DNA of 64,000 bases, from the NCBI RefSeq assembly GCF_000377665.1, contig NZ_KB898650.1:1-64000 (forward strand), written 5' to 3'. Every line of letters begins with the position of its first letter. Position 1 is the first letter of the stretch. This document shows, one piece after another, positions 50,024 to 58,055 of this stretch. The notes under the pieces were generated by a model. That model saw nothing but the letters and a program-made list of their open reading frames with translations. It was not told the origin of the DNA and did not search any database. Origin of the DNA: Vreelandella zhanjiangensis DSM 21076 (GTDB lineage: Bacteria > Pseudomonadota > Gammaproteobacteria > Pseudomonadales > Halomonadaceae). The translations under genes were made by a program, and so were the position numbers.

Positions 50024-51786
50024 GTGCTGATCATCTCCCCGGGACTACGCAGGTAGTGGTTGATGATGCCATCGGCAGCTTTAAAGGCCAGCGCACCTAC
50101 CGTGCCGGTCGGGTTGTAGCCCGGGTTCTGCGGAAAGGCGGAGGCGCCCACCACAAACAGATTGGGCACGTCCCACACCTGCAGGTACTTGTTCACCGAA
50201 CTGGTACCCGGATCGGCGCCCATAACGAAGCCGCCAACCACATGCGAGGACTGATAGGGGCGGCCATCCCAGGGGCCGATACGCGGGCTGGCAACGATCT
50301 CACGCGGATTCATGCGCCGGGCGATTTCGGCGGTCTTCTCGGTGACGTACTGCGCCATTCTGAGATCGTTATCGGTGAAATCGAACGTGATTCGCAGAAG
50401 CGGCCTGCCCAGCCGATCCCGGTAGGTGGGGTCTAGCGACAGGTAGTTGTTAGGCGACGAGTAGTTGCTGGCCTCGCAGCCAATCGACATGGTGCTTGCG
50501 TAGTTGTCGACCGTGGCCCGCTTCCAGCGGGAGCCCCAGCGTGGCGTGCCCGGCGGCGTGGGGCGTGCCTGGATCGGTGTCGCGCCGATCGGTGTTACCC
50601 GGGTGCTGCCGCCGCCGAAAAAGCCAAGCCCCGAATGGTCGAAGTTATCGTTGTTAAACTCATCAATGCCCATGCCCACGGCGCCAGCGCCGATGAACGG
50701 GTTGAAATTCTTGTCATCGAAGAAGAGCTGCACGCTATTGGCGGTCTGGTAGGCGTAATTGCGCCCTGTCGTGCCTCGGCGGGTTGTCGGATCGTAGGCT
50801 TCGCCAATATTGGAGGTGAGCATCAGGCGCACATTTTCGAAGGTGAACGCGGCGATGACCACGATCTCGGCAGGCTGCTCCCACTGGCGGCCGGCGGAGT
50901 CGACATAGACGATACCCGTGGCGCGGCGGCCGTCGGAGTCGGTAGTGACTCGCAGCACTTCGCAGTGGGTACGCGCTTCGAAGTTGTTCTTGCGAATCAG
51001 CGCCGGCAGTACCGTAGTGATGGCGCTGGCCTTGGAGTAGTTGGCACAGCCATAGTTGGTGCAGAAGCCACAAAAGGTACACGGCCCCATGGTGACGCCG
51101 AGCGGATTGGTATAGGTCTCCGAAACCAGCGACGACGGCACCGGGAACGGCTGATAGCCCATTTCACGTGCCGTTTCGGCGAATAGCGTCGGTGAGTAGG
51201 GCTGCCTGAGTGGCGGGGTTGGGTAGTCGCTTGACCGTGCCCCTTCAAACGGGTTGCCGCCGGCCTGCTTGCCACTGACCAGATTACCCGCTCGTCCGGA
51301 CGTACCTGCTATCTTCTCGAAGGCATCGTAAAACGGTTCCATCTCGCTCCAGTCGGTTCCCCAGTCCTGCAGGGAAAGCTCCTCGGGAATGGAGTCCGCC
51401 CCATAGCGCTCTTCCAGATGGCTGCGCAGCCGAAACTCTTCGGGCTGAAAACGAAACGTGATCCCCGCCCAGTGATTGCCCGCGCCGCCAGTACCGTTGC
51501 CGGGATGAAACGAGCCCCACTTGCGCATCGGCAGCGCCGTCTGCGACGGGTTGTTACGCATGGTGATGGTGTTCTGTGCAGTGCGCAGCATCAATTCCTG
51601 GCGCTGCGAGTAACGTAGCTCATCGGTGACCGAGGCAATATTGAAATCCTTGGCCGTATCACGCCACGGGCCGCGCTCGACGCCCACGACCTTGAGCCCT
51701 GCATCGACAAGTTCATTGGCGATAATTGCGCCAGCCCAGCCGAGTCCGACCACCACTGCATCAGTGGGAGGTAGTTTGGTTGCCAT
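50020..51786 (-). CDS. GMC-type FAD dehydrogenase, large subunit (gluconate 2-dehydrogenase-like)
   Basis: Oxidises a sugar, sugar acid or polyol in the periplasm; substrate unknown. The 588-residue flavoprotein has the FAD motif DAVVVGLGWAGAIIANELVDAG at the start, GNGTGGAGNHWAGI, and the C-terminal GASAFPQNPGYNPTGTVGALA block. A cysteine set CTFCGFCTNYGC at about residues 234-245 resembles the iron-sulfur ligand region of FAD-dependent glucose and fructose dehydrogenases. No signal peptide of its own is seen; it probably rides with the Tat-exported small subunit. A gene for the small subunit lies 12 bases upstream. Confidence 0.88.
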   Translation of the reverse strand: MATKLPPTDAVVVGLGWAGAIIANELVDAGLKVVGVERGPWRDTAKDFNIASVTDELRYSQRQELMLRTAQNTITMRNNPSQTALPMRKWGSFHPGNGTGGAGNHWAGITFRFQPEEFRLRSHLEERYGADSIPEELSLQDWGTDWSEMEPFYDAFEKIAGTSGRAGNLVSGKQAGGNPFEGARSSDYPTPPLRQPYSPTLFAETAREMGYQPFPVPSSLVSETYTNPLGVTMGPCTFCGFCTNYGCANYSKASAITTVLPALIRKNNFEARTHCEVLRVTTDSDGRRATGIVYVDSAGRQWEQPAEIVVIAAFTFENVRLMLTSNIGEAYDPTTRRGTTGRNYAYQTANSVQLFFDDKNFNPFIGAGAVGMGIDEFNNDNFDHSGLGFFGGGSTRVTPIGATPIQARPTPPGTPRWGSRWKRATVDNYASTMSIGCEASNYSSPNNYLSLDPTYRDRLGRPLLRITFDFTDNDLRMAQYVTEKTAEIARRMNPREIVASPRIGPWDGRPYQSSHVVGGFVMGADPGTSSVNKYLQVWDVPNLFVVGASAFPQNPGYNPTGTVGALAFKAADGIINHYLRSPGEMIST

Positions 51787-51798
51787 ATAATTGTATCC

Positions 51799-52554
51799 CT
51801 ACGCTTGCCAGTCAGGACGGCCGCCGATGCTTACCGGCTCAAATCCCAGATCTTCATTGTGTCGTTCAACGTAATCGCGGTAGTCGTAGCGGGCACCCGG
51901 AAAGCCCAACATCTTCCAGGACACCATGTCGCGATTGCCGCCGTACAACGGATCGGCAAAGAATCCCTCCATGGTGTTCTGCAGCACGATCTCGAAAAAT
52001 ACCAGTGTGTCGATATCGTCGAGCTGAATCTCCTCTCCCTCCAGCTGGGTCAACAACTGATCACGCTGTTCAGCGCTCAGCTCAGCAAAGGTGGCGCCAT
52101 GTTCGTTTCGGCAATGATCGTTGAGCGCACCCAGCCCCAGACGATAGCGCTGCTGCGGAGTCAAGGCCGACTGATCGCCCTGTTCGGGCGTGCCATCCTG
52201 AAACGGGCCATGCATATAGAGCCGCTCGGAACCGCCGTAGGCACCCGCCAGCTGACGATCGATAAATACCGCGCAGCCAGCGTCCTTTCCACTCATGCTC
52301 AGGTCGTCGGCAGGAATCAGGCGTTCAACAATGGCCTCAACGGTTGCGGCCTCGTCGTCGGTGAAGAATTGCCAACCCGCATCGGTATCAACCGGCGGCA
52401 CGGCATTATTGGAGAGGGGTTTCCACTCGGGCGTTCCTCTAACAGTCAACGCCTGAACCGGGCTGGAAGCACCGATTAAAAGCGCTGCCGAAGATCCCAG
52501 GAGTTCTCTTCGAGTCAGACCGCTAGGCTTGGCGGTATCGTTTTTCTTGCTCAT
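51799..52554 (-). CDS. GMC dehydrogenase small subunit with Tat signal (gluconate 2-dehydrogenase subunit 3)
   Basis: Chaperone-like small subunit that guides the flavoprotein through the Tat pathway. The 251-residue protein has the twin-arginine signal LTRRELLGSSAALLIGAS, then the conserved body of the gluconate 2-dehydrogenase subunit 3 family (PADDLSMSGKDAGCAVFIDRQL, FFADPLYGGNRDMVSWKMLGFPGARY). ATG 52554 follows AAGGGA; a longer frame to 52626 is not needed. First gene of the three-gene operon. Confidence 0.88.
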   Translation of the reverse strand: MSKKNDTAKPSGLTRRELLGSSAALLIGASSPVQALTVRGTPEWKPLSNNAVPPVDTDAGWQFFTDDEAATVEAIVERLIPADDLSMSGKDAGCAVFIDRQLAGAYGGSERLYMHGPFQDGTPEQGDQSALTPQQRYRLGLGALNDHCRNEHGATFAELSAEQRDQLLTQLEGEEIQLDDIDTLVFFEIVLQNTMEGFFADPLYGGNRDMVSWKMLGFPGARYDYRDYVERHNEDLGFEPVSIGGRPDWQA

Positions 52555-52803
52555 CACGGTTCCCTTGAATTGTCTTGACCCGCCTGCGGGAGCAGTTGAA
52601 TGAGTGCGGGCCATTACCGTCAGCATTTAGACACGGTCAAATAAGATAACTTGCTAACTATTATTAAACATAGGAGACGTGGCCAGTTACTGCAACACCC
52701 GCATCGAATTTGGCGAGAGAGCAGAGACACACAGCCGATTACGGAAGAATTAATGCGATGAGAGAAGGTGCCCAGCAAAGAAATGATGACGCCAGCGTTT
52801 GTT

Positions 52804-52882
52804 ACGCCAAACGTATAAAGTAGCGGCCCTTCGAGCCATGCTTGAAGGGCCGCCCTCAGCTTATCGTCGAAGAAGCTGTTTA
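52804..52882 (+). repeat. Direct repeat copy 2 (decayed copy of the ATPase 3' end)
   Basis: An imperfect copy of the ABC ATPase gene's last 81 bases, with a two-base gap that breaks the frame. The plus-strand frame still reads LLRQTYKVAA, compared with LLRQVYKVAA in the intact gene. Weaker resemblance extends upstream to about 52760 (KEMMTP-like against EEVITP). The right end overlaps the 3' end of the EamA gene, which runs the other way. I read it as a remnant left by insertion or recombination. It is not a gene. Confidence 0.8.
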
Positions 52883-53760
52883 AACCGCCGCCCCTCCAGG
52901 GCGGCAAGCGCCACCCCGCTCAACATCAGCGGTAGCGCCAACAGAAAACTGCTCGATACCGGGATACCGAACAGCACCCAGTCAGCCGCTACCGGCCAAA
53001 TCAGCGCGATATACTCAAACGGTGCAAGCCGCGACGCTTCGGCATAGCGTAGCGCCAGGGTCATCGCAATATGCGCCGCCCCGCCAAACAGCCCCGAGAG
53101 CACCAAAAGCCCAAACGCCTTAGGATCAAGTGCCGCCCACCCAAGCGGCAACGTGGCCAGCCCCGCGAGTGCAGACACCAGAATAAAGTAAAAGGCGATA
53201 GACGCGGCCGTCTCAGTGCGCGAAATTCGCCTAACGGTGAGCAGTGCCCCCGCCGTTAGCAACGCGCTTAGCGCACCCAACGCATAGCCGGTCATCTGGC
53301 CACTTTCAGCGCTGGCATCAAGGCCGGGCAATACCAGCACCGCCATACCGGCAAGCGCCAGTACAATGGCGCCTGCTCGGAAGAACGAGAACTTCTCGCC
53401 CAATAGCAGCACTCCACCTACCGCCATAAACACCGGCGTTAGCTGAGCCAACAGCGTCGCCTCTGCAACGGGCAGTAGCGCTACCGCCGCAAATGAAGCA
53501 AACATCGCCGCCGCCCCCAACCCCGAACGCAGCGCATGACCCAGCGGGCGCCGTGTAGCCAGCCCACCCGGAAACTCCCGACGAATCACCAGGAAAATCA
53601 CGATGGGTAACAACGCAAACAGTGAGCGGAAGAACACCGACTGCCCCACCGGCACTTCATCACTCACCGCTTTAATACACACCAGCATGCCGGTAAACAG
53701 CAGCCCGGAAAGAATTCTGAGCCAGATACCCAAGGCAGGTCTTTCTTGCAAGCTATCCAT
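52861..53760 (-). CDS. EamA/DMT family transporter
   Basis: Drug/metabolite transporter in the inner membrane, probable exporter of an amino acid or metabolite, substrate unknown. The 299-residue protein has ten hydrophobic helices as two EamA repeats (FRSLFALLPIVIFLVIRR... in the first, ALRYAEASRLAPFEYIALIWPVAAD in the second). The C-terminal FKQLLRR is encoded inside the direct repeat copy 2. It is followed by the decayed ATPase copy and preceded by the dnaJ terminator. Confidence 0.85.
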   Translation of the reverse strand: MDSLQERPALGIWLRILSGLLFTGMLVCIKAVSDEVPVGQSVFFRSLFALLPIVIFLVIRREFPGGLATRRPLGHALRSGLGAAAMFASFAAVALLPVAEATLLAQLTPVFMAVGGVLLLGEKFSFFRAGAIVLALAGMAVLVLPGLDASAESGQMTGYALGALSALLTAGALLTVRRISRTETAASIAFYFILVSALAGLATLPLGWAALDPKAFGLLVLSGLFGGAAHIAMTLALRYAEASRLAPFEYIALIWPVAADWVLFGIPVSSSFLLALPLMLSGVALAALEGRRFKQLLRR

Positions 53761-53782
53761 TACGCTTTATGTTCCTGAAACG

Positions 53783-53810
53783 TCAAAAACCCCCGGCCTG
53801 GGCCGAGGGT
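53783..53810 (-). terminator. Intrinsic terminator after dnaJ
   Basis: On the minus strand, CCCTCGGCC pairs with GGCCGGGGG across a very short loop, then GTTTTTG. It lies 34 bases after the dnaJ stop. Confidence 0.8.
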
Positions 53811-53843
53811 CTGCGGAACCTAACGCTTACCGCTACGTCAGGA

Positions 53844-54998
53844 TCAAGGCTTCATCTCTTCAAAGAACTTCTTAACGCTATCGAAGAAGCCGGTTTTCTT
53901 GGGCGAGTGGCTGTGGCTATTGCTGCCTTCCAAGCTTTCCTGGAATTTACGCAGCAGGTCGCGCTGCTCGTCACCCAGATTGACCGGTGTTTCGATGACG
54001 ACTTTGCAGAGCAAGTCGCCCGGCGCGCCGCCGCGAACAGGCTTCACACCTTTGCCGCGCAGGCGGAAGAGCTTGCCGGTTTGGGTTTCGGGCGGAATCT
54101 TGAGCTTAACGCGGCCATCGAGCGTAGGTACTTCAAGCTCGCCACCGAGGGCTGCATCCACAAAATTGATCGGCACGTCGCAGTGCAGGTTCTTACCATC
54201 GCGCTGGAAGATATGGTGCGCTTTGATAGAGACCTGAACGTACAGATCGCCCGCTGGACCACCGTTGACGCCGCTTTCGCCTTCGCCGTTCAGACGAATA
54301 CGATCACCGGTATCGACACCCGGCGGAATCTTCACGGAAAGCGTACGCGTTTCACGCACCCGGCCTTCGCCGTTACATTTGTGGCATGGCACTTTGATGT
54401 GCTGGCCGCTGCCGTGACAAGTCGGGCAGGTTTGCTGTACCGCAAAGAAGCCCTGCTGCATGCGTACCTGGCCGTGACCATGGCACGTGGGGCAGGTTTC
54501 CTTGGTAGAGCCAGGCTCGGCGCCTTCGCCATCACAACGGTCGCATTCAATATGGCGTGGTACACGGATATCCACCGTAGTACCGGCAACCGCGCTTTCC
54601 AGATCAAGCTCCAGGTTATAGCGCAGATCCGAGCCACGAGCGGGTGCATTAGGGCCACGACGACGGCCGCCGCCACCCCCGAAGATATCGCCAAATACAT
54701 CGCCGAAGATGTCGCTAAAGTCGCCAGCGCCACCCCCACCAAAACCACCGCCGCCGAAGCCGCCGCCCTGGCCATCCACACCCGCATGACCAAATTGATC
54801 ATAGGCCGCGCGTTTCTCGCCGTCGCTTAAAACTTCATAAGCTTCCGACACCTCACGGAATTTTTCCGCGGAGGTGTTATCGTCTGGGTTTCGATCAGGG
54901 TGAAATTTCTGCGCCAGGCGGCGGTAGGCCTTTTTGATCTCTTTCTGATCAGCCCCTTTATCGACACCCAGGACTTCGTAATAATCGCGTTTGGACAT
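53844..54998 (-). CDS. dnaJ: Molecular chaperone DnaJ
   Basis: Hsp40 co-chaperone for DnaK. The 384-residue protein has the J domain with HPDRNPDD, the Gly/Phe-rich linker, four zinc-binding CxxCxGxG repeats ([32 protein letters not shown]), and the C-terminal substrate domain. It follows dnaK after 138 bases that include a strong hairpin (55085-55109). In other gammaproteobacteria dapB would follow here. Confidence 0.97.
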   Translation of the reverse strand: MSKRDYYEVLGVDKGADQKEIKKAYRRLAQKFHPDRNPDDNTSAEKFREVSEAYEVLSDGEKRAAYDQFGHAGVDGQGGGFGGGGFGGGGAGDFSDIFGDVFGDIFGGGGGRRRGPNAPARGSDLRYNLELDLESAVAGTTVDIRVPRHIECDRCDGEGAEPGSTKETCPTCHGHGQVRMQQGFFAVQQTCPTCHGSGQHIKVPCHKCNGEGRVRETRTLSVKIPPGVDTGDRIRLNGEGESGVNGGPAGDLYVQVSIKAHHIFQRDGKNLHCDVPINFVDAALGGELEVPTLDGRVKLKIPPETQTGKLFRLRGKGVKPVRGGAPGDLLCKVVIETPVNLGDEQRDLLRKFQESLEGSNSHSHSPKKTGFFDSVKKFFEEMKP

Positions 54999-55084
54999 GG
55001 GTCCTACGCCTCCTGGTTAGCTATGCACTTAACGGCACATTTACATGTGCGTCTAACTATGTGCGTCTTGGCCGCGGAAACAGC

Positions 55085-55109
55085 AACGCGGGAGGTATCC
55101 CCCCGCGTT
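55085..55109 (-). other. Hairpin between dnaK and dnaJ
   Basis: AACGCGGG (55085-55092) pairs with CCCGCGTT (55102-55109). The minus strand has no T run after it. It may protect the dnaK mRNA end or weaken dnaJ expression, as RNA hairpins do in some dnaK-dnaJ operons. Confidence 0.5.
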
Positions 55110-55136
55110 AACTTCTTCCTTGGCAGAAAGAGAATC

Positions 55137-57068
55137 TTACTGTTTTTTGTCGTCGTTGACTTCTTCGTACTCGGCGTCAACCACGTCGTCTTCCGGCTTG
55201 GCGCTGGCGTTATCAGCACCTTCACCGCCTTCTTGCTGAGCGGCTTCAGCCTGCTCTGCGTACATCTTCTGAGCCAGCTGACCAGACGCTTCGGTCAGTG
55301 CATCCAGTTTCTGCTGAATGTTGTCCGTGTCATCAGTTTTGACGGCTTCTTCCAGCTCGCTGATCGCAGTCTCGATAGCCTGTTTCTCATCATCCGTCGC
55401 TTTGTCGCCCGCTTCCTGCACGGTTTTGCGCGTCGCGTGGATCATGCCGTCAGCCTGGTTACGCAGCTGTACCAGCGCTTCGAATTTTTTATCTTCGTCA
55501 GCGTGGGCTTCAGCGTCGCGTACCATTTGATCGATCTCTTCATCAGACAGACCGCTGGACGCTTTAATGACAATCGACTGCTCTTTACCGGTCGCCTTGT
55601 CTTTAGCTGAAACGTTCAGAATACCATTGGCATCCAGGTCAAATGCCACTTCGATCTGCGGAACACCGCGCGGTGCCGGGGGCAGGTCGCTCAGGTCAAA
55701 ACGACCCAGCGATTTGTTCTGCGCCACTTGCTTGCGCTCACCTTGGGCGACATGAATGGTCACGGCCGTCTGGTTGTCATCCGCGGTGGAGAAGGTTTGG
55801 GTCTTCTTCGTCGGGATGGTGGTGTTCTTCTCGATCAGCGGCGTCATCACGCCACCCAGGGTTTCGATACCCAGAGTCAGCGGGGTAACGTCAAGCAGCA
55901 GTACGTCTTTCACGTCGCCGCCCAGCACGCCACCTTGAATCGCTGCACCTACGGCAACCGCTTCGTCAGGGTTAACGTCTTTACGCGCTTCTTTACCGAA
56001 GAAGTCAGCCGCTTTCTTCTGCACCATCGGCATACGTGTCTGGCCACCGACCAGAATCACTTCGTCGATTTCAGAGGCAGACAGGCCAGCATCTTTCAGG
56101 GCCATCTTGCAAGGCTCGAGCGAGCGCTGAACCAGATCTTCTACCAGCGACTCAAGCTTGGCACGGGTCACCTTAACGTTAAGGTGTTTCGGGCCAGTGT
56201 TGTCGGCAGTAATGTAGGGCAGGTTAACGTCGGTCTGCTGGGCGCTGGAAAGCTCGATCTTGGCTTTCTCGGCCGCTTCTTTCAGACGCTGCATGGCCAG
56301 GTTGTCGCCAGACAGGTCGATACCGCTGTCAGACTTGAACTGGTCAACCAGGTAGTTGATCAGCGCCAAATCGAAATCTTCACCGCCCAGGAAGGTATCG
56401 CCGTTGGTGGCGAGTACTTCGAACTGGGTTTCGCCTTCAACGTCGGCGATTTCGATGATAGAGATATCGAACGTACCGCCACCCAGGTCATAAACCGCGA
56501 TGGTTTTATCGCCGCGTGACTTGTCCATGCCGTAGGCAAGCGCAGCTGCAGTCGGCTCGTTAATAATACGCTTAACGTCCAGACCTGCGATGCGGCCTGC
56601 ATCTTTGGTCGCCTGGCGCTGGCTGTCGTTGAAGTAAGCCGGTACGGTGATAACCGCTTCCGTTACCGCTTCACCGAGATAGTCTTCGGCGGTTTTCTTC
56701 ATTTTCTTCAGCACTTCCGCGCTTACCTGCGGCGGTGCCATTTTTTTGCCTTTAACTTCTACCCACGCGTCACCGTTGTCGGCTTCAGCGATCTTGTACG
56801 GCACCATCTTGATGTCTTTTTGAACGACGTCGTCCTTGAAGCGACGGCCGATCAGACGCTTGATGGCGTACAGGGTGTTTTCCGGGTTGGTAACTGCCTG
56901 GCGTTTGGCCGCCTGACCTACCAGGGTTTCGCCATCGTCGGTGTAAGCGATAATGGAAGGCGTAGTGCGGCCGCCTTCGGCATTTTCGATAACCTTAGCA
57001 CTGTCACCATCAAGTACCGCCACACAAGAGTTGGTGGTACCTAGGTCAATACCAATAATACGTCCCAT
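55137..57068 (-). CDS. dnaK: Molecular chaperone DnaK (Hsp70)
   Basis: Hsp70 chaperone. The 643-residue protein begins [21 protein letters not shown], has the Hsp70 signatures [13 protein letters not shown] and [14 protein letters not shown], the hydrophobic linker [13 protein letters not shown], and an acidic C-terminal tail ending EEVNDDKKQ. The length is normal. A sigma-32-like promoter (57139-57166) lies between grpE and dnaK, so dnaK need not depend on the grpE promoter. Confidence 0.98.
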   Translation of the reverse strand: MGRIIGIDLGTTNSCVAVLDGDSAKVIENAEGGRTTPSIIAYTDDGETLVGQAAKRQAVTNPENTLYAIKRLIGRRFKDDVVQKDIKMVPYKIAEADNGDAWVEVKGKKMAPPQVSAEVLKKMKKTAEDYLGEAVTEAVITVPAYFNDSQRQATKDAGRIAGLDVKRIINEPTAAALAYGMDKSRGDKTIAVYDLGGGTFDISIIEIADVEGETQFEVLATNGDTFLGGEDFDLALINYLVDQFKSDSGIDLSGDNLAMQRLKEAAEKAKIELSSAQQTDVNLPYITADNTGPKHLNVKVTRAKLESLVEDLVQRSLEPCKMALKDAGLSASEIDEVILVGGQTRMPMVQKKAADFFGKEARKDVNPDEAVAVGAAIQGGVLGGDVKDVLLLDVTPLTLGIETLGGVMTPLIEKNTTIPTKKTQTFSTADDNQTAVTIHVAQGERKQVAQNKSLGRFDLSDLPPAPRGVPQIEVAFDLDANGILNVSAKDKATGKEQSIVIKASSGLSDEEIDQMVRDAEAHADEDKKFEALVQLRNQADGMIHATRKTVQEAGDKATDDEKQAIETAISELEEAVKTDDTDNIQQKLDALTEASGQLAQKMYAEQAEAAQQEGGEGADNASAKPEDDVVDAEYEEVNDDKKQ

Positions 57069-57138
57069 AGCAAAAACCTCGAATTCAGTTGTCTCAATAC
57101 TTAAAACGTTTGCGGGAATTCCCGCAGGGTTGGCCTTT

Positions 57139-57166
57139 ATCTGGGGGCCGCCAGTAACTTTTCAAG
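57139..57166 (-). promoter_or_regulatory. Sigma-32 heat-shock promoter for dnaK
   Basis: On the minus strand CTTGAA (-35, 57161-57166), 14 bases, then CCCCAGAT (-10, 57139-57146), close to the consensus CTTGAAA-N11-16-CCCCATNT. It sits 71 bases upstream of the dnaK start. Confidence 0.75.
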
Positions 57167-57197
57167 GGCTTTTTTTGCGCTTTTAGCCACTCAAGGC

Positions 57198-57827
57198 TTA
57201 ATTTGCCTTCTGACTGACCACTACCATCGCCGGGCGAACCAAACGGCCGTTGAGCAGGTAACCTTTCTGCATCACATCCATTACGGTGTTCGGCTCGAGC
57301 TCGGGGTTGGGTACCATGGCCATAGCTTCGTGCACCTGGGGGTCGAAGGGCTCGCCCTGAGGCTCAATGCTTTCAACGCCAAAGCGGTTAAGCACGTCGA
57401 GCTGCATTTTCAGCGTCATGGAAACACCTTCGCGGTGTACATCAGAGGCGCCGTCCTGCATGGACTCAAGAGCCTTTTCCAGACTATCCACCACGGGCAG
57501 CAGGTCCTTGACGAACTTTTCCAAGGCAAATTTGCGCGCTTTATCCGCTTCCTGCTCGGCACGACGGCGAACATTTTGCGCTTCGGCAGCGGCGCGTAGC
57601 GCCTGATCCTTGGCTTCAGCCAGGCTCTGCTCAAGCTCTTCCACCTGGGCGGCCAGCACTTCGGCTTCGGGGTTGCTCAGGCTACCTTCAAGCGGCGCTT
57701 CATCATTGATCAGCCCCTCAAGGTCGCCATTGATCAGGCGCTCTTCAACGTCTTGATCGGTCATGTCGGCCTCTTGCTCTTGGCGGGCCAGCTCGTCATC
57801 TAACGGAGTTTGCGGTTCTTTTGCCAT
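57198..57827 (-). CDS. grpE: Nucleotide exchange factor GrpE
   Basis: Releases ADP from DnaK. The 209-residue protein has an acidic N-terminal region, a long coiled coil (residues about 55-110, with [21 protein letters not shown]), and the C-terminal beta domain with [14 protein letters not shown] and the end [21 protein letters not shown]. The order grpE-dnaK-dnaJ is typical. It is divergent from recN. Confidence 0.97.
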   Translation of the reverse strand: MAKEPQTPLDDELARQEQEADMTDQDVEERLINGDLEGLINDEAPLEGSLSNPEAEVLAAQVEELEQSLAEAKDQALRAAAEAQNVRRRAEQEADKARKFALEKFVKDLLPVVDSLEKALESMQDGASDVHREGVSMTLKMQLDVLNRFGVESIEPQGEPFDPQVHEAMAMVPNPELEPNTVMDVMQKGYLLNGRLVRPAMVVVSQKAN

Positions 57828-57935
57828 GCCATGCTCCTAAAAAATGCGGCGGGGCCTTACTAAAGGGCCCTGCGATGCCTATAGAAAAGCTTTCACTAAA
57901 GCGTTTATAAAAAATTTTAAATACGTCTGCACGCT

Positions 57936-57963
57936 ATATGGGGGCCATAAAAGCCATCTCAAG
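57936..57963 (-). promoter_or_regulatory. Sigma-32 heat-shock promoter for grpE
   Basis: On the minus strand CTTGAG (57958-57963), 14 bases, and CCCCATAT (57936-57943), one of the best matches possible to the sigma-32 consensus. It lies about 110 bases upstream of grpE. Confidence 0.8.
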
Positions 57964-57970
57964 AGGGGCA

Positions 57971-58006
57971 TTGAAGTGAGTTATCGACTACTGTATAAAA
58001 CAACAA
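57971..58006 (+). promoter_or_regulatory. recN promoter with overlapping LexA-like box
   Basis: TTGAAG (57971-57976), 17 bases, TATAAA (57994-57999). A LexA-like box CTGT-N8-ACAA (57991-58006) overlaps the -10 element; the standard box is CTGT-N8-ACAG. recN is an SOS gene, so LexA repression is likely. Confidence 0.65.
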
Positions 58007-58055
58007 CCATTGGATAAGTATCCAGCTTCTGCGTCGCACCGCCTCAGGGGGCCTC

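Noticed and set aside
52799-53047. An 82-codon plus-strand frame beginning LRQTYKVAAL
   Set aside because: Its first part is the decayed ATPase copy and the rest is antisense to the EamA gene; treated as a repeat remnant, not a gene.
53769-54830. A 353-codon open frame on the plus strand over dnaJ
   Set aside because: dnaJ has clear zinc repeats and J domain on the other strand; the plus frame is a composition shadow with no recognisable motif or ribosome-binding site.
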